Position numbers and translations under genes: made by a program. A stretch of 64,000 bases of DNA from Albifimbria verrucaria (taxonomy: Eukaryota; Ascomycota; Sordariomycetes; Hypocreales; Stachybotryaceae): positions 5,084,001 through 5,148,000 of the forward strand of contig JAHREC010000018.1 of NCBI GenBank assembly GCA_020081605.1, written 5' to 3'. The first letter of the stretch is position 1; each line of letters opens with the position of its first letter. This document shows positions 23,107-35,871 of the stretch, in pieces. Under the pieces are notes generated by a model. It made no database searches, was not told the origin of the DNA, and saw nothing but the letters and a program-made list of their open reading frames with translations.

Positions 23107-24350
23107 TCAAACTTTGACAAAAGCTGAAAATGCTTGTCAGTGTCATGGGTGCAGAATTAGTCCGGACGGAACAAAACTCACTGGCATCGATCTGTCGAAT
23201 TTGTGGCAAGGCCAGGCGGACCTTGTTCCTGTACAGTGCAGGTCCCCGGAGCTGGAGAGGGTTGCCCTCAAAATACACCGTAGTCAAGTTTTCCTTATCC
23301 TTGAGCGTGCTTTCGACATCGGCAAAGTCTACGATGTGGTTGTAGCTAGCCCAAACCTCCTCTAGCTGCTTCAGCGCCTCCAGCCCCTTGAGGCTAGTGA
23401 CTTTGTTGTGTGAAATGTCAAGAACTTTTAGTGCGGAGTTGTGCTCAAGGCCCTCAAGTGTCTCCAGCGCATTGTGAGAAATATACAGCTCTTCTAGTGT
23501 CGGAACTTCTTTCAGTGGCGACAGATCGGTTATTCGGTTTGACTGGATGCTGAGCAGGCGTAGCTTCGGCAATCCGCCAAGCCCAGTGAGTTCGGTGATT
23601 TTGTTCTTGGCCAGCCACAACTCCTCCAGGCTTTGTAGGCTCTCGAGATTCTTTATCTCCCTGATGCGGTTTGAGCCAAGCTCAAGAGAAGCCAGCTTGT
23701 CCAAGCCATCCAAGCCCTCGATCCTGCTGATTTTGTTGGCAACCAAGAATAACTCTTTCAGATCTTTGAGGTGATCTATGTGCTTGATGTGCTTGATCTT
23801 GTTGAAACTCAAGTCGAGGCTAGTGAGTTTCGTCAAGTCGTCGAGACCGCGAATATGCGAGATAAGATTGTCGTAGAGATCGAGGTCTTGTAGGGTGGCT
23901 GCCAGGCTGGCCAGACCATCGATTTGCTGTATGTTGTTTTGTCGGAGGCAAATGCGTACCACTTTGCTGAAGCGCTCTAGTCGCAGGGATGATATCGAGC
24001 CAACACGCGAGTGTGAGCAAATAATCTCGTCCGTTTCGGGATCTTCACTGTCGAGTAGATCTATTGCTTGTCAGCTCTATATCACGTACATAGGCACACT
24101 ACTGGACTTCACCTTCATCGGCCGCAATCTCCTCCCCGGGCATGACGTTCTCGTCATCCGAGTATTCAGGATCTGACAGAGCTTCAGGATTGGTCACGAG
24201 TGCTGATTTCGGCACTCGAAGCTTGCCGTCCCAACCCTTGCTGTTTCTAAGGCTAGGGCTGCCTCCGCCGTCCGAACGAACTGTCTCATGGTCGTCGTTG
24301 ATTTCGACGTGCACATGGCCGTCATTTTCCTTGTCGATGGGAGCAGGCAT
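23107..24350 (-). CDS. SDS22: SDS22, leucine-rich-repeat regulator of protein phosphatase 1
   Basis: Nuclear and cytoplasmic LRR protein that binds protein phosphatase 1 catalytic subunit and controls its maturation and mitotic activity. It is 377 residues, the family length, and the frame is intact. An acidic N-terminal segment (exon 24113-24350, ending EEIAADE) leads into about ten SDS22-type 22-residue LRRs (repeats such as LTSLDLSFNKIKHI, LEELWLAKNKITEL, LKVLDISHNKVTSL). The LRR cap is VYFEGNPLQ and LALPQIRQIDA, and the end is ATFVKV encoded by a 17-base last exon (23107-23123). Introns are 24061-24112 and 23124-23181. It shares a 580-bp divergent promoter region with the alpha/beta hydrolase. 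Confidence 0.97.
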
Positions 24351-24930
24351 GATGACAAACCAGCTGTTGCTTTCGATATGGTATGGGAAAGTATGGTTCT
24401 CTGAGCCGAAGATGTTGAACAATTACTAAGACAAATGGGTCAAACACAGCGGTATGAACGGCAAAACAGGCGGGACGACTCGGCAGTACGACGCCTGGAT
24501 TATGATCTTGTCTTATACCGTTATCCGTGGTCCTGGTATTTTGGCCGGTTGACGGGTGCCTGGAGCAATGCAGAAGGTTGGAGGGGTGAGGATCAGGATG
24601 AAGATGGATGGGGTGGGTACCTAAATATTTACAGGGACTGATAAACGATGACGGAGATAACAACGGCGGGGTGGCCGCGAGCATGTACTCGGCACCTTAG
24701 CCGCCACCTTCATATCCACGAATCATAAGTACTGGGAACTTCTAGCCTCCATCAGTTTACATGGGCCTGTCACTTTTCCTTGTTCCGGTTCAACAACACG
24801 CCGACACCCTTGGGTAAACAGTCTATAGACATTATCACCTCGTAGCGACCCTCATCTGAAGACGCTTGTTCTGATGCCCTGAGCATCCACTATCTTCGCT
24901 CCTCAACCTACAATTGCTTTCAATGCTTTC
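24351..24930. other. Divergent promoter region of SDS22 and hydrolase genes
   Basis: This 580-bp region separates two genes read outward. No coding frame or clear control element can be named by eye. Confidence 0.4.
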
Positions 24931-26159
24931 ATGCTTCGGCCACTCAGGACAGAACGGTGCTTTGGTTTGTTGACCACCACTCGGAAGACATGTAGGGCCA
25001 GCACTGGCATACTGAACACAAGATCGCGATATCGACTGGTACGCCATCGTGGGCAATGGCTTCAAACAAGATCTCTCAATGTCACAACTCTTGTCGCCCC
25101 ACCACTAATCTTCACGGGGCTTTTCCTGGGACTCTGGGCATGGAAGTGCACCATGCTGATTGCATTTCAAAATGCCATCATTTATAACCCTTTCTTACCG
25201 CCCAACGCTCGGAGCATGCGCATTGCAGACTATGCGCGCGAGTGTGGGGGCATCAAATGGCGCGAGGAGAGGATTCTATCATTAGATGGAACAGAGATCG
25301 CACTTTGCATTGCCGAAGCACCGTCCCGTGTTTCAAAACATCGTGGTCCGCCAACGCCCGTCTTCGTGCTCTACTTTCAAGGTGTGTAAAGACACCGCCA
25401 CCTATCGCGATATGCGTTAACACTGTGGCAGGAAACGCTTCATCACTGCCGCCAAGGTTACCAGACATCTCCTGGATTATTCGACGTCTTGTTGAAGTTG
25501 ATGAATGTGTCCAATATACTGTGGTTTGTATCAGTTATCGCGGGTTTTGGACGTCCCATGATCGGCCATCTGAAAAGGGGATTGACCAGGACTGTGAAGC
25601 AGCACTTCGATGGATATCGCAGCTCCATAAGAAGAGATCGGCTAATGAAGCCTCGCCGAAGCCCGTGGTAATCCTGTGGGGCCAGAGCATTGGTTGCGGG
25701 TTCGCGACCAACTTGGCAGCGAGGCATCGTGAGATACCTGCACCATTAAGAATTCACGCCTTAGTGTTGGAGACGCCCTTTACATCCACACGGGCAATGC
25801 TCAAGGCACTGTACCCGCAGAAGTGGCTACCCTACCAGTATCTATGGCCCTTTTGCGGAATCACCTGGACAGCCACGAAAATTTTGGCTTGATTGCGAAT
25901 AGGGGAAAGCCGCCCGGAAGTCTACATCATCGAAGCGGGCCAGGATGAGTTGGTGCCATTTGATCACGGCACAATCCTCCAACAACGGTGCGTTGATGTT
26001 GGCTTGCCTGTTGTGCGACACACTATCAGGAAAGCACTTCACAACGAGGTAATGGCCCGTCCTGCAGGCAAGCAAATGATCACGCAAGCGATTTCGTTGG
26101 CCGTTACACGGGCATCGAAGGCCGATCCGCCGCATCAGAAAATGTCTGATCTGGACTAG
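24931..26159 (+). CDS. Membrane-anchored alpha/beta hydrolase
   Basis: Serine hydrolase-fold protein of about 392 residues, with an Arg-rich N-terminus and one membrane helix (PPLIFTGLFLGLWAWKCT). The fold elements follow: VFVLYFQGNASSL (strand and oxyanion-type turn), VVCISYRGFW, nucleophile elbow GQSIGCGFATN, acid GQDELVPFDHG and a His in LHNEVMAR. The Ser-Asp-His triad is therefore complete. It resembles ABHD12/ABHD13-like lipid or protein-depalmitoylating hydrolases, but the substrate is unknown. Intron 25382-25431. One base is missing in a T-run near 25855 (WPF-LRNHLDSHENFG), and a further break lies near 25910 before EVYIIEAG. Confidence 0.82.
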
Positions 26160-27415
26160 GCGGATACTGACATGGATAATGATTCAGTCTCAGCATCTAG
26201 CCAGGTACACTGGTAAGTGATGGGTGCTTCAGATGCAGTGGCCAACTGCCGTGGATGCCTTATTTTTGAGAGCATCATGCCTGTATCGTGTCAGAATGAG
26301 GCTTGCGACTTTCTTTTGGGTCTTGTCGCAAGCCAGGTATGCACGGTGAGCAATCATTTGCGTGCATGGAGCTTGGTCCGGATCCTACACTGGAAAGGAG
26401 TAAACTAGAGACTGATCCACACCTGCTTGATGGAGGAGAGAAGAAGAAATTCTAAACCAGGGGGTTGTAATGCTTGTGCCCGAGGCTAGAAAACTTACGG
26501 CAACGTGCACTCGAAGATGTGAGGTTCTGTTAAGGGGTGGAACAGGCACCGAAGCAACAACCAGCCGTTGTGGACTTCAATCATGATAGCCAAGGCCAGA
26601 CCGGAGCCAGATTGGAAGCGAAAAAGATGGTATTGCGCACAACGAGACTGAGATGGCAGAATTTCCCCATGTTTTGCCTCCATCATTCCACAAAGTCCCA
26701 AGGAGTCGGCACCACCAGGCTGCATGCACTATCAGCCAATACCGGTGGGAGGGGGCGTTTACCTAGACTACCTAGTCATCCAGCACGCTGGTTCCTCACC
26801 CAGTCCCACACCGGCTTCGACAAGGTATCTCCCCGAAAAGCAAAAGCTCTGGTCCGTTTGATATGACCAGGTGCCATGATTCGCCATTTCCTTGGCTGTG
26901 ACTCGAACCAGCCAAGCCAGCTCGGCCCATGCCCTGGTCAAGACGGCCCCTGCAGCACAGCCTGGGAAGCAAAGTGGGCCACTTTAATGAATGTACACTG
27001 ATGTATCAATCACCTGACTCCGTGTCAATATCGCGTCCAGCTTGCTGGCAAGACGCGGGTACCTCGCGCGTCAGTTGACTCAGTATATACTTGGCTGTTG
27101 GTGCTTGCGGACATCCTTTCTAAATCCATCTCCAAGCTACGCTGAAGCCTGCGGCAAGGGGCTTTGTGCTGCAGGACTATAAGATGGCGAGCCTTCGCCC
27201 TAATTTCAGCATGAAAATTCTGATGCACCTGTTCCCGTCCCTTGAGCTGAGCCCAGGTAAGTCTGTCGTTCTCGGCATCGGCTCTTCTCACCATCACTCC
27301 CGCATGAATCTTGTAACTTGATCAACCCCTCGTCTTATCGTGGTTCCACAATCTTTTGCTTGATCAAGGTACATCCTGCAAGGAAAATTGCAACATCACC
27401 CCCATCGCTGTCACC
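26160..27415. other. Intergenic region, no gene seen
   Basis: This is a stretch of 1.25 kb between two plus-strand genes. Frames at 26495-26866 overlap on both strands and carry no motif. The last ~300 bases are the likely promoter of the BTB gene. Confidence 0.45.
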
Positions 27416-28452
27416 ATGTTCACCACCAGCAAGCGTTTTGAGTCGGCCAACAAGAGCTTTTCAAAGAGTCACAAAGTGTCAAAGTCAAGCTCGTCTTTCA
27501 GCAAGGACAGCGGCGTCACCAAGAGACGTCATGAGTCTCGCTACTCTCGCAGGCCCACAACGGCCTCCACCGCCACAACAACTGATGGCGACACTGTCAT
27601 GGGCAGGTAAGCCAACCACCACGTCCAAGTCGCTTCCGAATCATGAGATCTTCGGCTCACCCGTTACCTTTGTAGTATGGCTTCCGTCATCGTTACACTA
27701 GTTGTAGGTGCCGAGCAGAGATTGTTCGCTGCCCACGAAGAAGTCCTTTGCTCGAGCCCCTTCTTCCTTAACGCCTTGAGGAACGGCTACGTCGATGCTT
27801 CGACAAAGAGGATCGCTCTTCCGGATGAAGAACCAGAAATATTCAGCTCTGTCTTGGAGTACATGTATAAGGGCGACTACTTCCCTCGCTTGGTTCATAG
27901 TAAGCGACGCAACTCTTGGGAGTTGGAGCCAGCAACGGATGAAGATCGAGGCACTGTTGAGAGCACTGTCTTCCATCGCGGCGTAGATGGTGATCTGCTC
28001 AAAGACACCGTTATCTACTGCGCTGCTGAGAAGTACGGCCTTGAGGAGCTCAAGAAGATCGCCCTTCGCAAGCAAGGACTCCGTAAGTGTAAACCAAGTT
28101 ATCTAGCTCTATTACTTCCAGCTAACCAATAAAAGAATCTGGCATCCAGTGCAGCACAATCCTAGCGTCGGCTAGATATGCTTATGCCAATACTCCAGAC
28201 AATGACTCAAGCTGAGGGCCCATTACTTGGCACTCATCATTCGATCCCGCAGCACATTCAAGCGAAGCGGCACTATGCAGCTAGAGATGTACAACGGCGG
28301 TACACCACTCTTCTTTGACTTGTTCGTAGCTCTTTGCAACCACGTTGATGACATCTCTTCTACACAGTAAGTCCAGCCCGATTTCTACTTCCTGGAATGT
28401 GCCATAATTAACTTGTCCAAGGAACACTCCACGGTCCAACCGTCATGTTTAA
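27416..28452 (+). CDS. BTB/POZ domain protein
   Basis: About 286 residues. A basic, Ser-rich N-terminal segment (exon 27416-27606) precedes a BTB fold (exon 27676-28082) with VTLVVGAEQRLFAAHEEVL, SSPFFLNALRNGY, RIALPDEEPEIFSSVLEYMY and CAAEKYGLEELKKIAL. The C-terminal part (exon 28136-28366) reads RYAYANTP, LRAHYLALIIRSR and FFDLFVALCNHVDD. A tiny last exon (28422-28452) ends in TAA. BTB domains mediate dimerisation and can serve as Cul3 adaptors; no Kelch, MATH or DNA-binding partner domain is seen here, so the role is open. One base is missing near 28214, between NDSS and LRAHY. Introns: 27607-27675, 28083-28135 and 28367-28421. Confidence 0.88.
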
Positions 28453-29494
28453 TCCTCTCACCTAAACACACTACACTTTCTCCACACGCTTCTTCATGAT
28501 CTTGATGCACATTTCCTCGCCACACAATTTGCTCCACTGCTATGGCCTGCGCAGAACTGCCCCTAAAAATGATATGGATAGGCGTTATATTGGATTTCTT
28601 TTCTTAGAAAGTCGGTTTCTTTCCAAGCACCCACCACTGCGGGATACTTGATGTATGATGCAGGTGGCAGATTATAGTTTGTCTCGATCTTTCTTTTCAT
28701 CTTTCTTTGACGGGTGTTGAGGTCTGATTTCTGTTCGCTATTCTTTTCGCGAGTACTCATGTACAAATATTTGGCTACTGGTTACTGGGAGTATTATTGG
28801 GACTAAAGATGTTTTTCTTTATTCAGAACGATGGCGCACTGCGAAGCTCTGCGCGCCCCGGTGGAATGGAGCTGGGCACTCAAGATTGTTTGTATCAGTA
28901 TGTTGCAATATGCAATACATTATTTGGCACGCCTTTTCATTATGCAGGCAGCAAGAATCTAGTTACAGATGGGAAGTCGTCTGTTACTGAGAACCTTTGC
29001 AAATTCGTTGCTGTGACTTCAAAAGAATGAGGTCAGAATACCGCAGCCTGTGGATTCCCCAAGATATTGAGTAGCAAGCCGTGTCCGTTCTTGGCTCCTG
29101 CATCCTTCATAAAGTGCCCTCCCAAAAGCGCAGTCAGCAAATGCAAAGCTAGCTGTCTTTGACCATTCCTCCGAACTTCAAAACGAGGCAAAATTTTTGC
29201 TCCATAAGGTCACATCATGCGACTCAGGATACAAAATGCGTGGACTTCTACTGGAACCTAACGAAAACGCCTAACGGACGGACTAGCGCGGCGACTGCTG
29301 CCTTCGGTCACTGGAATTTTGGTGGTTGACCATTGCTGGTGAGAAGAGGCAACTTAGCGGGCGCGAACCGTGCAAAGTCAAAAAGATTCCAGTTTTGTAC
29401 ACGGGCTCACTCGAAGGACCCGTGCATCCTTCGAGGTAACCAATGGTGAAGTGAACGGATGTAATAAGCCAGCACACATCAGACAAGGATCGGG
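28453..29494. other. Convergent 3' intergenic region
   Basis: About 1 kb lies between the BTB gene (plus) and CSN12 (minus). Short frames only, no motif. Confidence 0.45.
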
Positions 29495-31282
29495 TCACAC
29501 ACCCGTCCCGGGAAAGGCACCCTTCTTGGACAGGACAACGATGCCACGTTCCCTTGCAATGTAACCTTTCATAAGATCCTGTTGGCTTTATTAGTGACTC
29601 ACACGCGAAGAATAAACATGGGAATGGGGAGTGTGATTAGAGGATGTACTTGATGCCCCAGGCAGAGGCCTGGCAATAAGAAAGGCAACAAGAAAGGCAA
29701 CCAAGCTGAAATCAAGTAGATTGCATGCATGAAATGGGCAGCAAGGCGTGTTGCAATGGCTTTTCAATAAACTTAGGGAAGAAAGAGACACACGTACCTT
29801 GTAGATCATGTTCGCAAGTAGGCACTCGACCTCATCAGCATCCATGAGCTCCCCACCACTGCCCATGCTAATTGCTGCTTGGAATTCAGCCACGGGTACT
29901 CGTGTACGTCGCACTGGAACCGTCTCGCCGTCCCTAATCTCGTCAAATCCCCTGCAATAAAGACCTTACGTAGAAGGTTGCGCAGGGCAATATCCCGGCC
30001 ACGCTCAAGAGTCAAATAGATTCTCCTTCTTACAAACTCATCCTCACCTTTTGCAACGCCTTATCAAACGCTCGAAGGTTACCCCGCCGGATACAGTCCG
30101 CAAGAGGAAGGAATAGCTCCTGAAGCCGAGGGAACGGCTCAAGAAGGGTTTTCGTAGGAAGCACGTGGCTCGTGAGCAGCCGACAGGGGATCAAGTACGT
30201 GAGAATGCGCCTATTCATGTCAGAAGTGATTTGGAGAAAAAGTTACCAAGAGTTAGACGCACTCAAGATTTTGCTTCGCAGCTTTGTGGCACAGTTGCCA
30301 TGATTCAGTAAGGTGCTTCTCCGCCTGTCAAACTATTAGTACTGGGGTACAGTAATGAATTGAGTAGTTTGGAGGCGTACCTCAACATAGTTTTCTTCGA
30401 GGAAAAACAAGACACCCTCATAGTATTTGAAGGTAACTCTCTGAGACTTGGGGAACATCTCCAAGGGTGCCATGTCCCCACGGTAGGCGGCTAATGTCTT
30501 CAGAATTGTGCGTGACAAAGACGCTGAGTTAAGTTTGAAGTATGTCTTGAAAAGCAGGTTTATGACAAAGTAGATACCCCATTTTCTCGACTCCTCTAGA
30601 GGTGCCCTGTACGAAGTTAGCAACGCTCGAGACATGAAGGAAGGCTGGCTTCCCTGTCATTAAGGCATAATGTGAAAATACGCTTAAGATGCTGCTCGCA
30701 GTCCCTCAGCTGACCCTGTTTCTCCGTCTCTGAGTCGAAATCATCTTGCATCAATAAATTCCCAGCGGCAGGCTCTGCCACAATGCGGCTGCGCTCCTCA
30801 TCGGACTTGATGGCGAATAGTCGTAAGTACTTGCCTACCATATACAAGCACGGTATTGTCCAAGCCTCAAAGCCGCAGTTGTTATAGCCCCGTACGAGCA
30901 TTGAAGTCAAGTCCTTCCACGCATCATACGCTTTCGTCCATGTAGACTGGCAATTTCGTGAGTATCCTGGCTGGCGAACAGAAAGACTTGAGCTCACCTT
31001 GCCGCTCTCCCCGGCTAAGATCTCACCAACAGCACTCCAATAAGCAACAAAGACCTCCACCCACCCATTAAGTTCATCAGAGCTAAGCTTTGCTCGATGC
31101 AGAGTGTTGGTCTTGATGAAATGCTTAATATCTCCCTTGGCGCTGTGGGCATTAGTGCTTTGCCACACTGACCTCAGCCGGTGTGGTTGGTCAGGCGGCG
31201 GAACTGGCGACAGTGTTTGCGCAAGGAGATAGCCATTCCGCATGGCATGCGCCTTTGCGAAGTCCTCGAATAGCTCATTCAT
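29495..31282 (-). CDS. CSN12: CSN12/Thp1-like PCI domain protein
   Basis: PCI-domain protein of the Thp1/PCID2/CSN12 group, which works with Sac3/Thp3 in mRNA export or transcription-coupled processing and associates with the COP9 signalosome in fungi. About 450 residues. Visible blocks: [153 protein letters not shown] and a last exon (29495-29578) with [14 protein letters not shown]. Introns include 30947-30997 and 29579-29797. Bases are missing near 29953 and 30048. The intron after LCLNDR lacks a GT donor as written. Confidence 0.92.
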
Positions 31283-31805
31283 CCTGCCGGAGGAGCCTGG
31301 TCTTTACCTCGTTGACTACTGAAATGGTGTGCTTATCTCGACGGTAAAACTCGCGAGGACTATGAATATGAAGAATCTGGAAGATTCCGATGCATGTCGA
31401 TGAGGATAAATTATGTGTATTCAAGTTCGTTATGAAAGATGCTTCAGATGTCTCGCCATTGTTCCTGTTCACAGGCTTCAGATTCCCTTCTCAATGTGCA
31501 TTTCACTGCCTGCACAGCGCTGATTGGTCAGTCATGCTTAGACCCAAGCGTCAAAAGTCAGCGGCTGCACGTGACCTGGACTTCCTCAGGTGGGTCATGC
31601 ACAGCCAATCGCTGTCGAGGTCAAAGCCCTGCAGAGGTACGTACTTTTCTTTAGCCCTTCCCAATCCACACACAAAAAAATCCGCCGCATCTCCTTCAAC
31701 CTTGGTCATCTTCCAAATTTCGCGATAATCGAAGACATTTGACCACCGTTCACCGTAAGTCGATACGCAGCAAGAATTAGAGGCAATTACTAACAAACAT
31801 CACAG
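31283..31805. other. Divergent promoter region of CSN12 and eL20
   Basis: This 523-bp region separates CSN12 (minus) from ribosomal protein eL20 (plus). A pyrimidine-rich stretch near 31640-31700 fits a ribosomal protein promoter. No gene is seen. Confidence 0.4.
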
Positions 31806-32774
31806 ATGGGTAAGCTTACAACCTCCATTTGCATTGTTTGATCTGCGTTGCGCGGCGCTGGAAACGGAGGATGTTGCACGACTTGCAATATGGACGACAG
31901 TACACCAGTAAACGACCAGATGGATGGAAGGCCCAGGCCACGATGACATCTCGAAAGGGAACGGATCTCATTGCGGCTTGGTAAATCTCGATCACACACT
32001 CCGACACGCCAGACGAGACGTCGAACCTCGAACCTCAGTCTTGACGATTCGACCTTTTCACCGGTCCGGCAATCATCCTCCACCACCGCGCAACGATGCA
32101 GCAGATCACGTCTTCGCCATGGAACAGAGACTAACCTTATATTCACAGGTCGTCTTCAGGAATATGAGGTTATCGGGCGCCACCTGCCCACGGAGGCCAA
32201 CCCTACCCCCGCCATGTACCGCATGACCATCTTCGCCCCCAACGAGACGGTCGCCAAGTCCCGTTTCTGGTACTTCTTGCGCGGTCTGAGGAAGGTCAAG
32301 AAGGCTACTGGCGAGATTGTCAGTGTCAAGGCCGTTAGTGGAACCCATCTTGAATCGTTTTGGATGTCGAAAATTCTTACACGCTAGCAGATCCACGAGA
32401 AGCACCCTGAGAAGGTCAAGAACTTCGGCATCTGGCTCCGATACGACTCGCGTTCCGGCACCCACAACATGTACAAGGAGTACAGGAGATGAGCCGAACC
32501 GACGCTGTTGAGGCTCTGTACTCTGACATGGCCGCCCGCCACCGTGCTCGCTTCAGGTCCATCCACGTAAGCGACTCCGCGCCATCGCTCCGCCCGACCT
32601 TGCTAACATGGAGCAGATTCTCCGCGTCGTCGAGATTGAGAAGACTGAGGACGTCAAGCGCCCCTACATCAAGCAGCTCGTCCAGAAGGGCCTGAGCTTC
32701 CCCTACCTCACCGTGTTGCCAAGCAGAACACCAAGAAGGTGTTCAGCGCGAAGCGACCCTCCACTTTTGCTTAG
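31806..32774 (+). CDS. RPL20: 60S ribosomal protein eL20 (L18a)
   Basis: Essential large-subunit ribosomal protein, 174 residues after correction, exactly the fungal length. The first exon is only ATGG (31806-31809). A 339-bp intron (31810-32148) follows, a typical arrangement for fungal ribosomal protein genes. The second exon starts [15 protein letters not shown]. Further blocks are [69 protein letters not shown] and the ending [13 protein letters not shown]. Other introns: 32334-32390 and 32567-32616. One G is missing near 32487 (EYR-EMSRTD) and one C near 32701 ([11 protein letters not shown]). Two breaks in such a gene are strong evidence for sequence errors. Confidence 0.97.
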
Positions 32775-32932
32775 AGTGTTTCCGGTTTACGAGGACGGGT
32801 TGGGCAGGCTCTGCGGGTGTTTACTAAGGATCATGGAAATATCAACTGCATTTGCTTGTTAAATCGAGCAACGAATGAACCAAAATTCTAAGCACTGCAG
32901 GTCACTGGTTGTGAAAAAAAAGATATATTTTA

Positions 32933-35107
32933 CTATGTTACTGTTGCTGCCCTGCCCTCACCCAGAACTGCCACTACCCCTGGTGATTCTTCCAACTGAG
33001 TATCCATCAGGAATTCATTCCACAGCGTGAGGTCCATGTCCTGGTCTGTAAAGCCGGGTTCGTCGAAATAGAGGTTTATCAGGTTTTGCGGAATGGGGAA
33101 CGCTGTTGTTGGGTCCAAATTAGGGTTTTCATCGACCTGCATATCGGCCTGGGGCGGTGATGAGATCCGAACAGATTCTGTCGTTATCAAAGGAAAGTCA
33201 AACTCTTGCGGTTGCGTTGTTGTTGGCCCAGGGACTCCCACTTGGTGACTGTGTTCGATTCGATTCAATTGTCCTTGGACTGAGGCTGCCCGGGCGGCCT
33301 TGGCCCTGTTCATTAGCTTTTTGATAGGTCTCCAAAGTGTGCCTCTGGCGGTATCCGCAATCTTGCCTCGCCACAAAGGATAAACGCGCTCTACAACTTC
33401 CCATGCTCTCTCAACAAGGTCCCTTCGGTCCGTACACATAGCTCAGCCAGTGTAACGGCTAGAGGATGCCACTGCACATAAGTGTTTGCCCACCAGGAGA
33501 ATCTGCCTTTCCATGGCGGGAGTTGCATTCTCTCTGTTAGTTCCATGACGGATAGTGCAGTACGTAACATGGTTTCCCGAGAGACATTTGGTCGTATGAT
33601 GGGTGGTTGCGCACTAAAGGGATATTGGCAAGCCAGCCAGAGCTTCAGTATTACCACGCGTGCAATTTCTGAAGCGTAGAGGGAAGGGAGATGGGTGTGA
33701 TCCACGCTGTGGACAAAGTTCGTTTCCAAACGTCGGACTTGGCTGATGATATCATCCTCTGTATAGATGCTTTGAGGTGATTGCTCATCTAACTTGGGTG
33801 GCTGGTGCAGCAGAACACCAAAGATGCTTGAGCATGTGACCATGCAAAGGCTCACTACATTGTCTGCCGGCGTAGATTTCGGTGTCAATGGACCAGATGA
33901 GGACGGTGAGAAATCGGCGTCGTCGATAGGAGTGGGAGGTACCGTGTCGAATGTGTTGGCAAGCACAATATTTTCTGTTCCACGATCCTCGGATGCACGG
34001 ATGTCGAGAACCAATATAAACCCCCAAAGGCGACGGCGCATTTCTGCCTCAAACGGAGAGAAGCGGTGGCCATCTCCATCACGATGAAGGTTCATTGCTT
34101 GAGCAAGGCGCACGAGTAAAGCCGTGAGAGACCAAGAGGCACGCCCGTGAAACTGGCAGCGAAGCATGCACTAGGGAGCATTAGGACACCGACCCTCATG
34201 GTAGAAGGGATGCCGACTTACAATGTAGATGGTGAGGGCCTGTAAGGTTCTGAGGTCATTGGTGTTAAGGTAGTCGGCTGCAGCGAGAGCACGCTCGGCG
34301 AGGATTCGATGCCTGCTGGTCAAGATATCGAGGTTTTCTCCGAATTCCGTCTCGCATGCTTCGGGAGTTAGGCTGACAGCTGCTCCAAAATAGATGCAAA
34401 ACAGTAGAGCATTCAGGGGCGGAGGTATAGCCAGTGGATCAGAGGACTGAACAATTGAGCGGATTTCTTGTTCCACGGAAGGTTGGTGAAGAATTTTGAT
34501 AATGGGGTCGCAGTTGCGGCAGTAAAGCGCCCAGAAACGCAAGATGGTGTCCGGTTTTGGATGAGCTAAAGACTGCCTCTCATGGTGATCAGGATTTCCT
34601 AGTGTATATCCGGAAGGTGTGTTGTTGGCGTCAGCCGGGCTTGGGTCGGATGGTGACGAGGCGTCATGATGCAGATTGTCCTCGTCATCCGAGGAGGTTT
34701 GCTCCAATGCTTGCTTGATGGCCTCGACCTCTTCAGATAGGTTTCCCCAAAACTCACTGCTCAAGTAGCGTGCCACGGGTTGAGGTACCGCATCCAGTCG
34801 TCCAGAGAGGCGAGCGTGAGCACTTGGGGGTCAGGACGTGAGGCATCAGGGACACTCGTGTCCTCGGGTTGGCCTCGTCTTTCTTGGTCAGCTTGACCGA
34901 CAATGTTCTCAAGCCGGCTGATGCGGTCCAGCAACTCCTTCTGCCGTGGTCTGGGGCTCTTCGCGTGGGTCTTCTAGACGGGTATATGCACTGTATTTCA
35001 GCTCGTTCACACTCCAGGCATTGAGGCTGCACCTTGCTGCATTTGATTTTGCGTGCTCGGCAGCTCGAGCAGCTTAAAAGCTTAGCCGGCCGTTCCACCG
35101 TGCTCAT
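32933..35107 (-). CDS. Zn2Cys6 fungal transcription factor
   Basis: About 708 residues. The N-terminal binuclear zinc cluster reads CSSCRARKIKCSKVQPQCLE followed by CERAEIQC. A coiled-coil dimerisation segment follows (QKELLDRISRLENIVGQ). The middle homology region (Fungal_trans) has ILRFWALYCRNCDPIIKILH, LNALLFCIYFGAAVSL, DLRTLQALTIYI, RASWSLTALLVRLAQAMNLH and EMRRRLWGFILVLDIRASED. The acidic C-terminus is rich in Gln, Pro and Asp. One intron, 34171-34221. Bases are missing near 34961, 34788 and 33424. It is divergent from a GNAT gene, with 764 bp between. No specific regulator can be named and the target genes are unknown. Confidence 0.9.
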
Positions 35108-35871
35108 GGTTATTTCGGTATGTTGGATCCAGGTCAGTTCAGGACTAAAGACAAAAACGAGCCTCCATGATGTTGTTACGCTTTGCCTAGAAAAGATCCT
35201 GGTTCGTTCGTTCAACACGATGCAATCAGAACGCCTACGCAAATACCCAACGTTTGTTACCTGCCTGGGCAACAAATCAGTGCGTGCGGGTCAGGCTAGC
35301 CTAGCCCACTTTCAGCCCTGCAGATGGCATGGATGTAATAACTAATAGCGGGAGACGATAGAAGTCAGCATGCAATTGCTGGCAGTTGAGGGAGAGCGGC
35401 AGTCAGATGAGCCCACAGCAACGTGAATTCAGCTTCGGCGGTTGCTCGCCACACAAGGCAGAGAATCGGAGTCGGCTGCCCAATTCCATACCCAGGCTGA
35501 CTCGGTGGGCGTTGAACTAGTGTGACACACTGGCTGTAGGACATGGATGGTCGCCGGCACCACCGAATTCGGCTCGAAACCACGCCTAGGTGGTTCTAGT
35601 TCTGAGATGACTACCTCGTACTCACAACTCCGACTCCATCGTGAAAACATCCCCAAGCTAGTGAGTCATCACGGCACGGTACGGAGCCAAACCACCATAT
35701 AAACGTCCACGATCCGCCATGCTGAGTGTTCCGAGAACCTGCTCTACCAATCGCCGTCTTTTTTTTAAATATCAATACCGGCTGTATCGTTGGCTCAGAC
35801 TCATCAAGAAGCTGGGCAGCCGTGTCCGTCTGCGCCATTCCACACATCGTACCCTATACCAATCCACTACC
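35108..35871. other. Divergent promoter region of Zn2Cys6 factor and GNAT genes
   Basis: No gene is seen in these 764 bp. A T-run is at 35760-35766, close to the likely transcription start of the acetyltransferase. Confidence 0.4.

Noticed and set aside
31806..32774. eL20 as a pseudogene
   Set aside because: Complete exon-intron structure and exact family length after adding two bases; loss of this essential gene is implausible.
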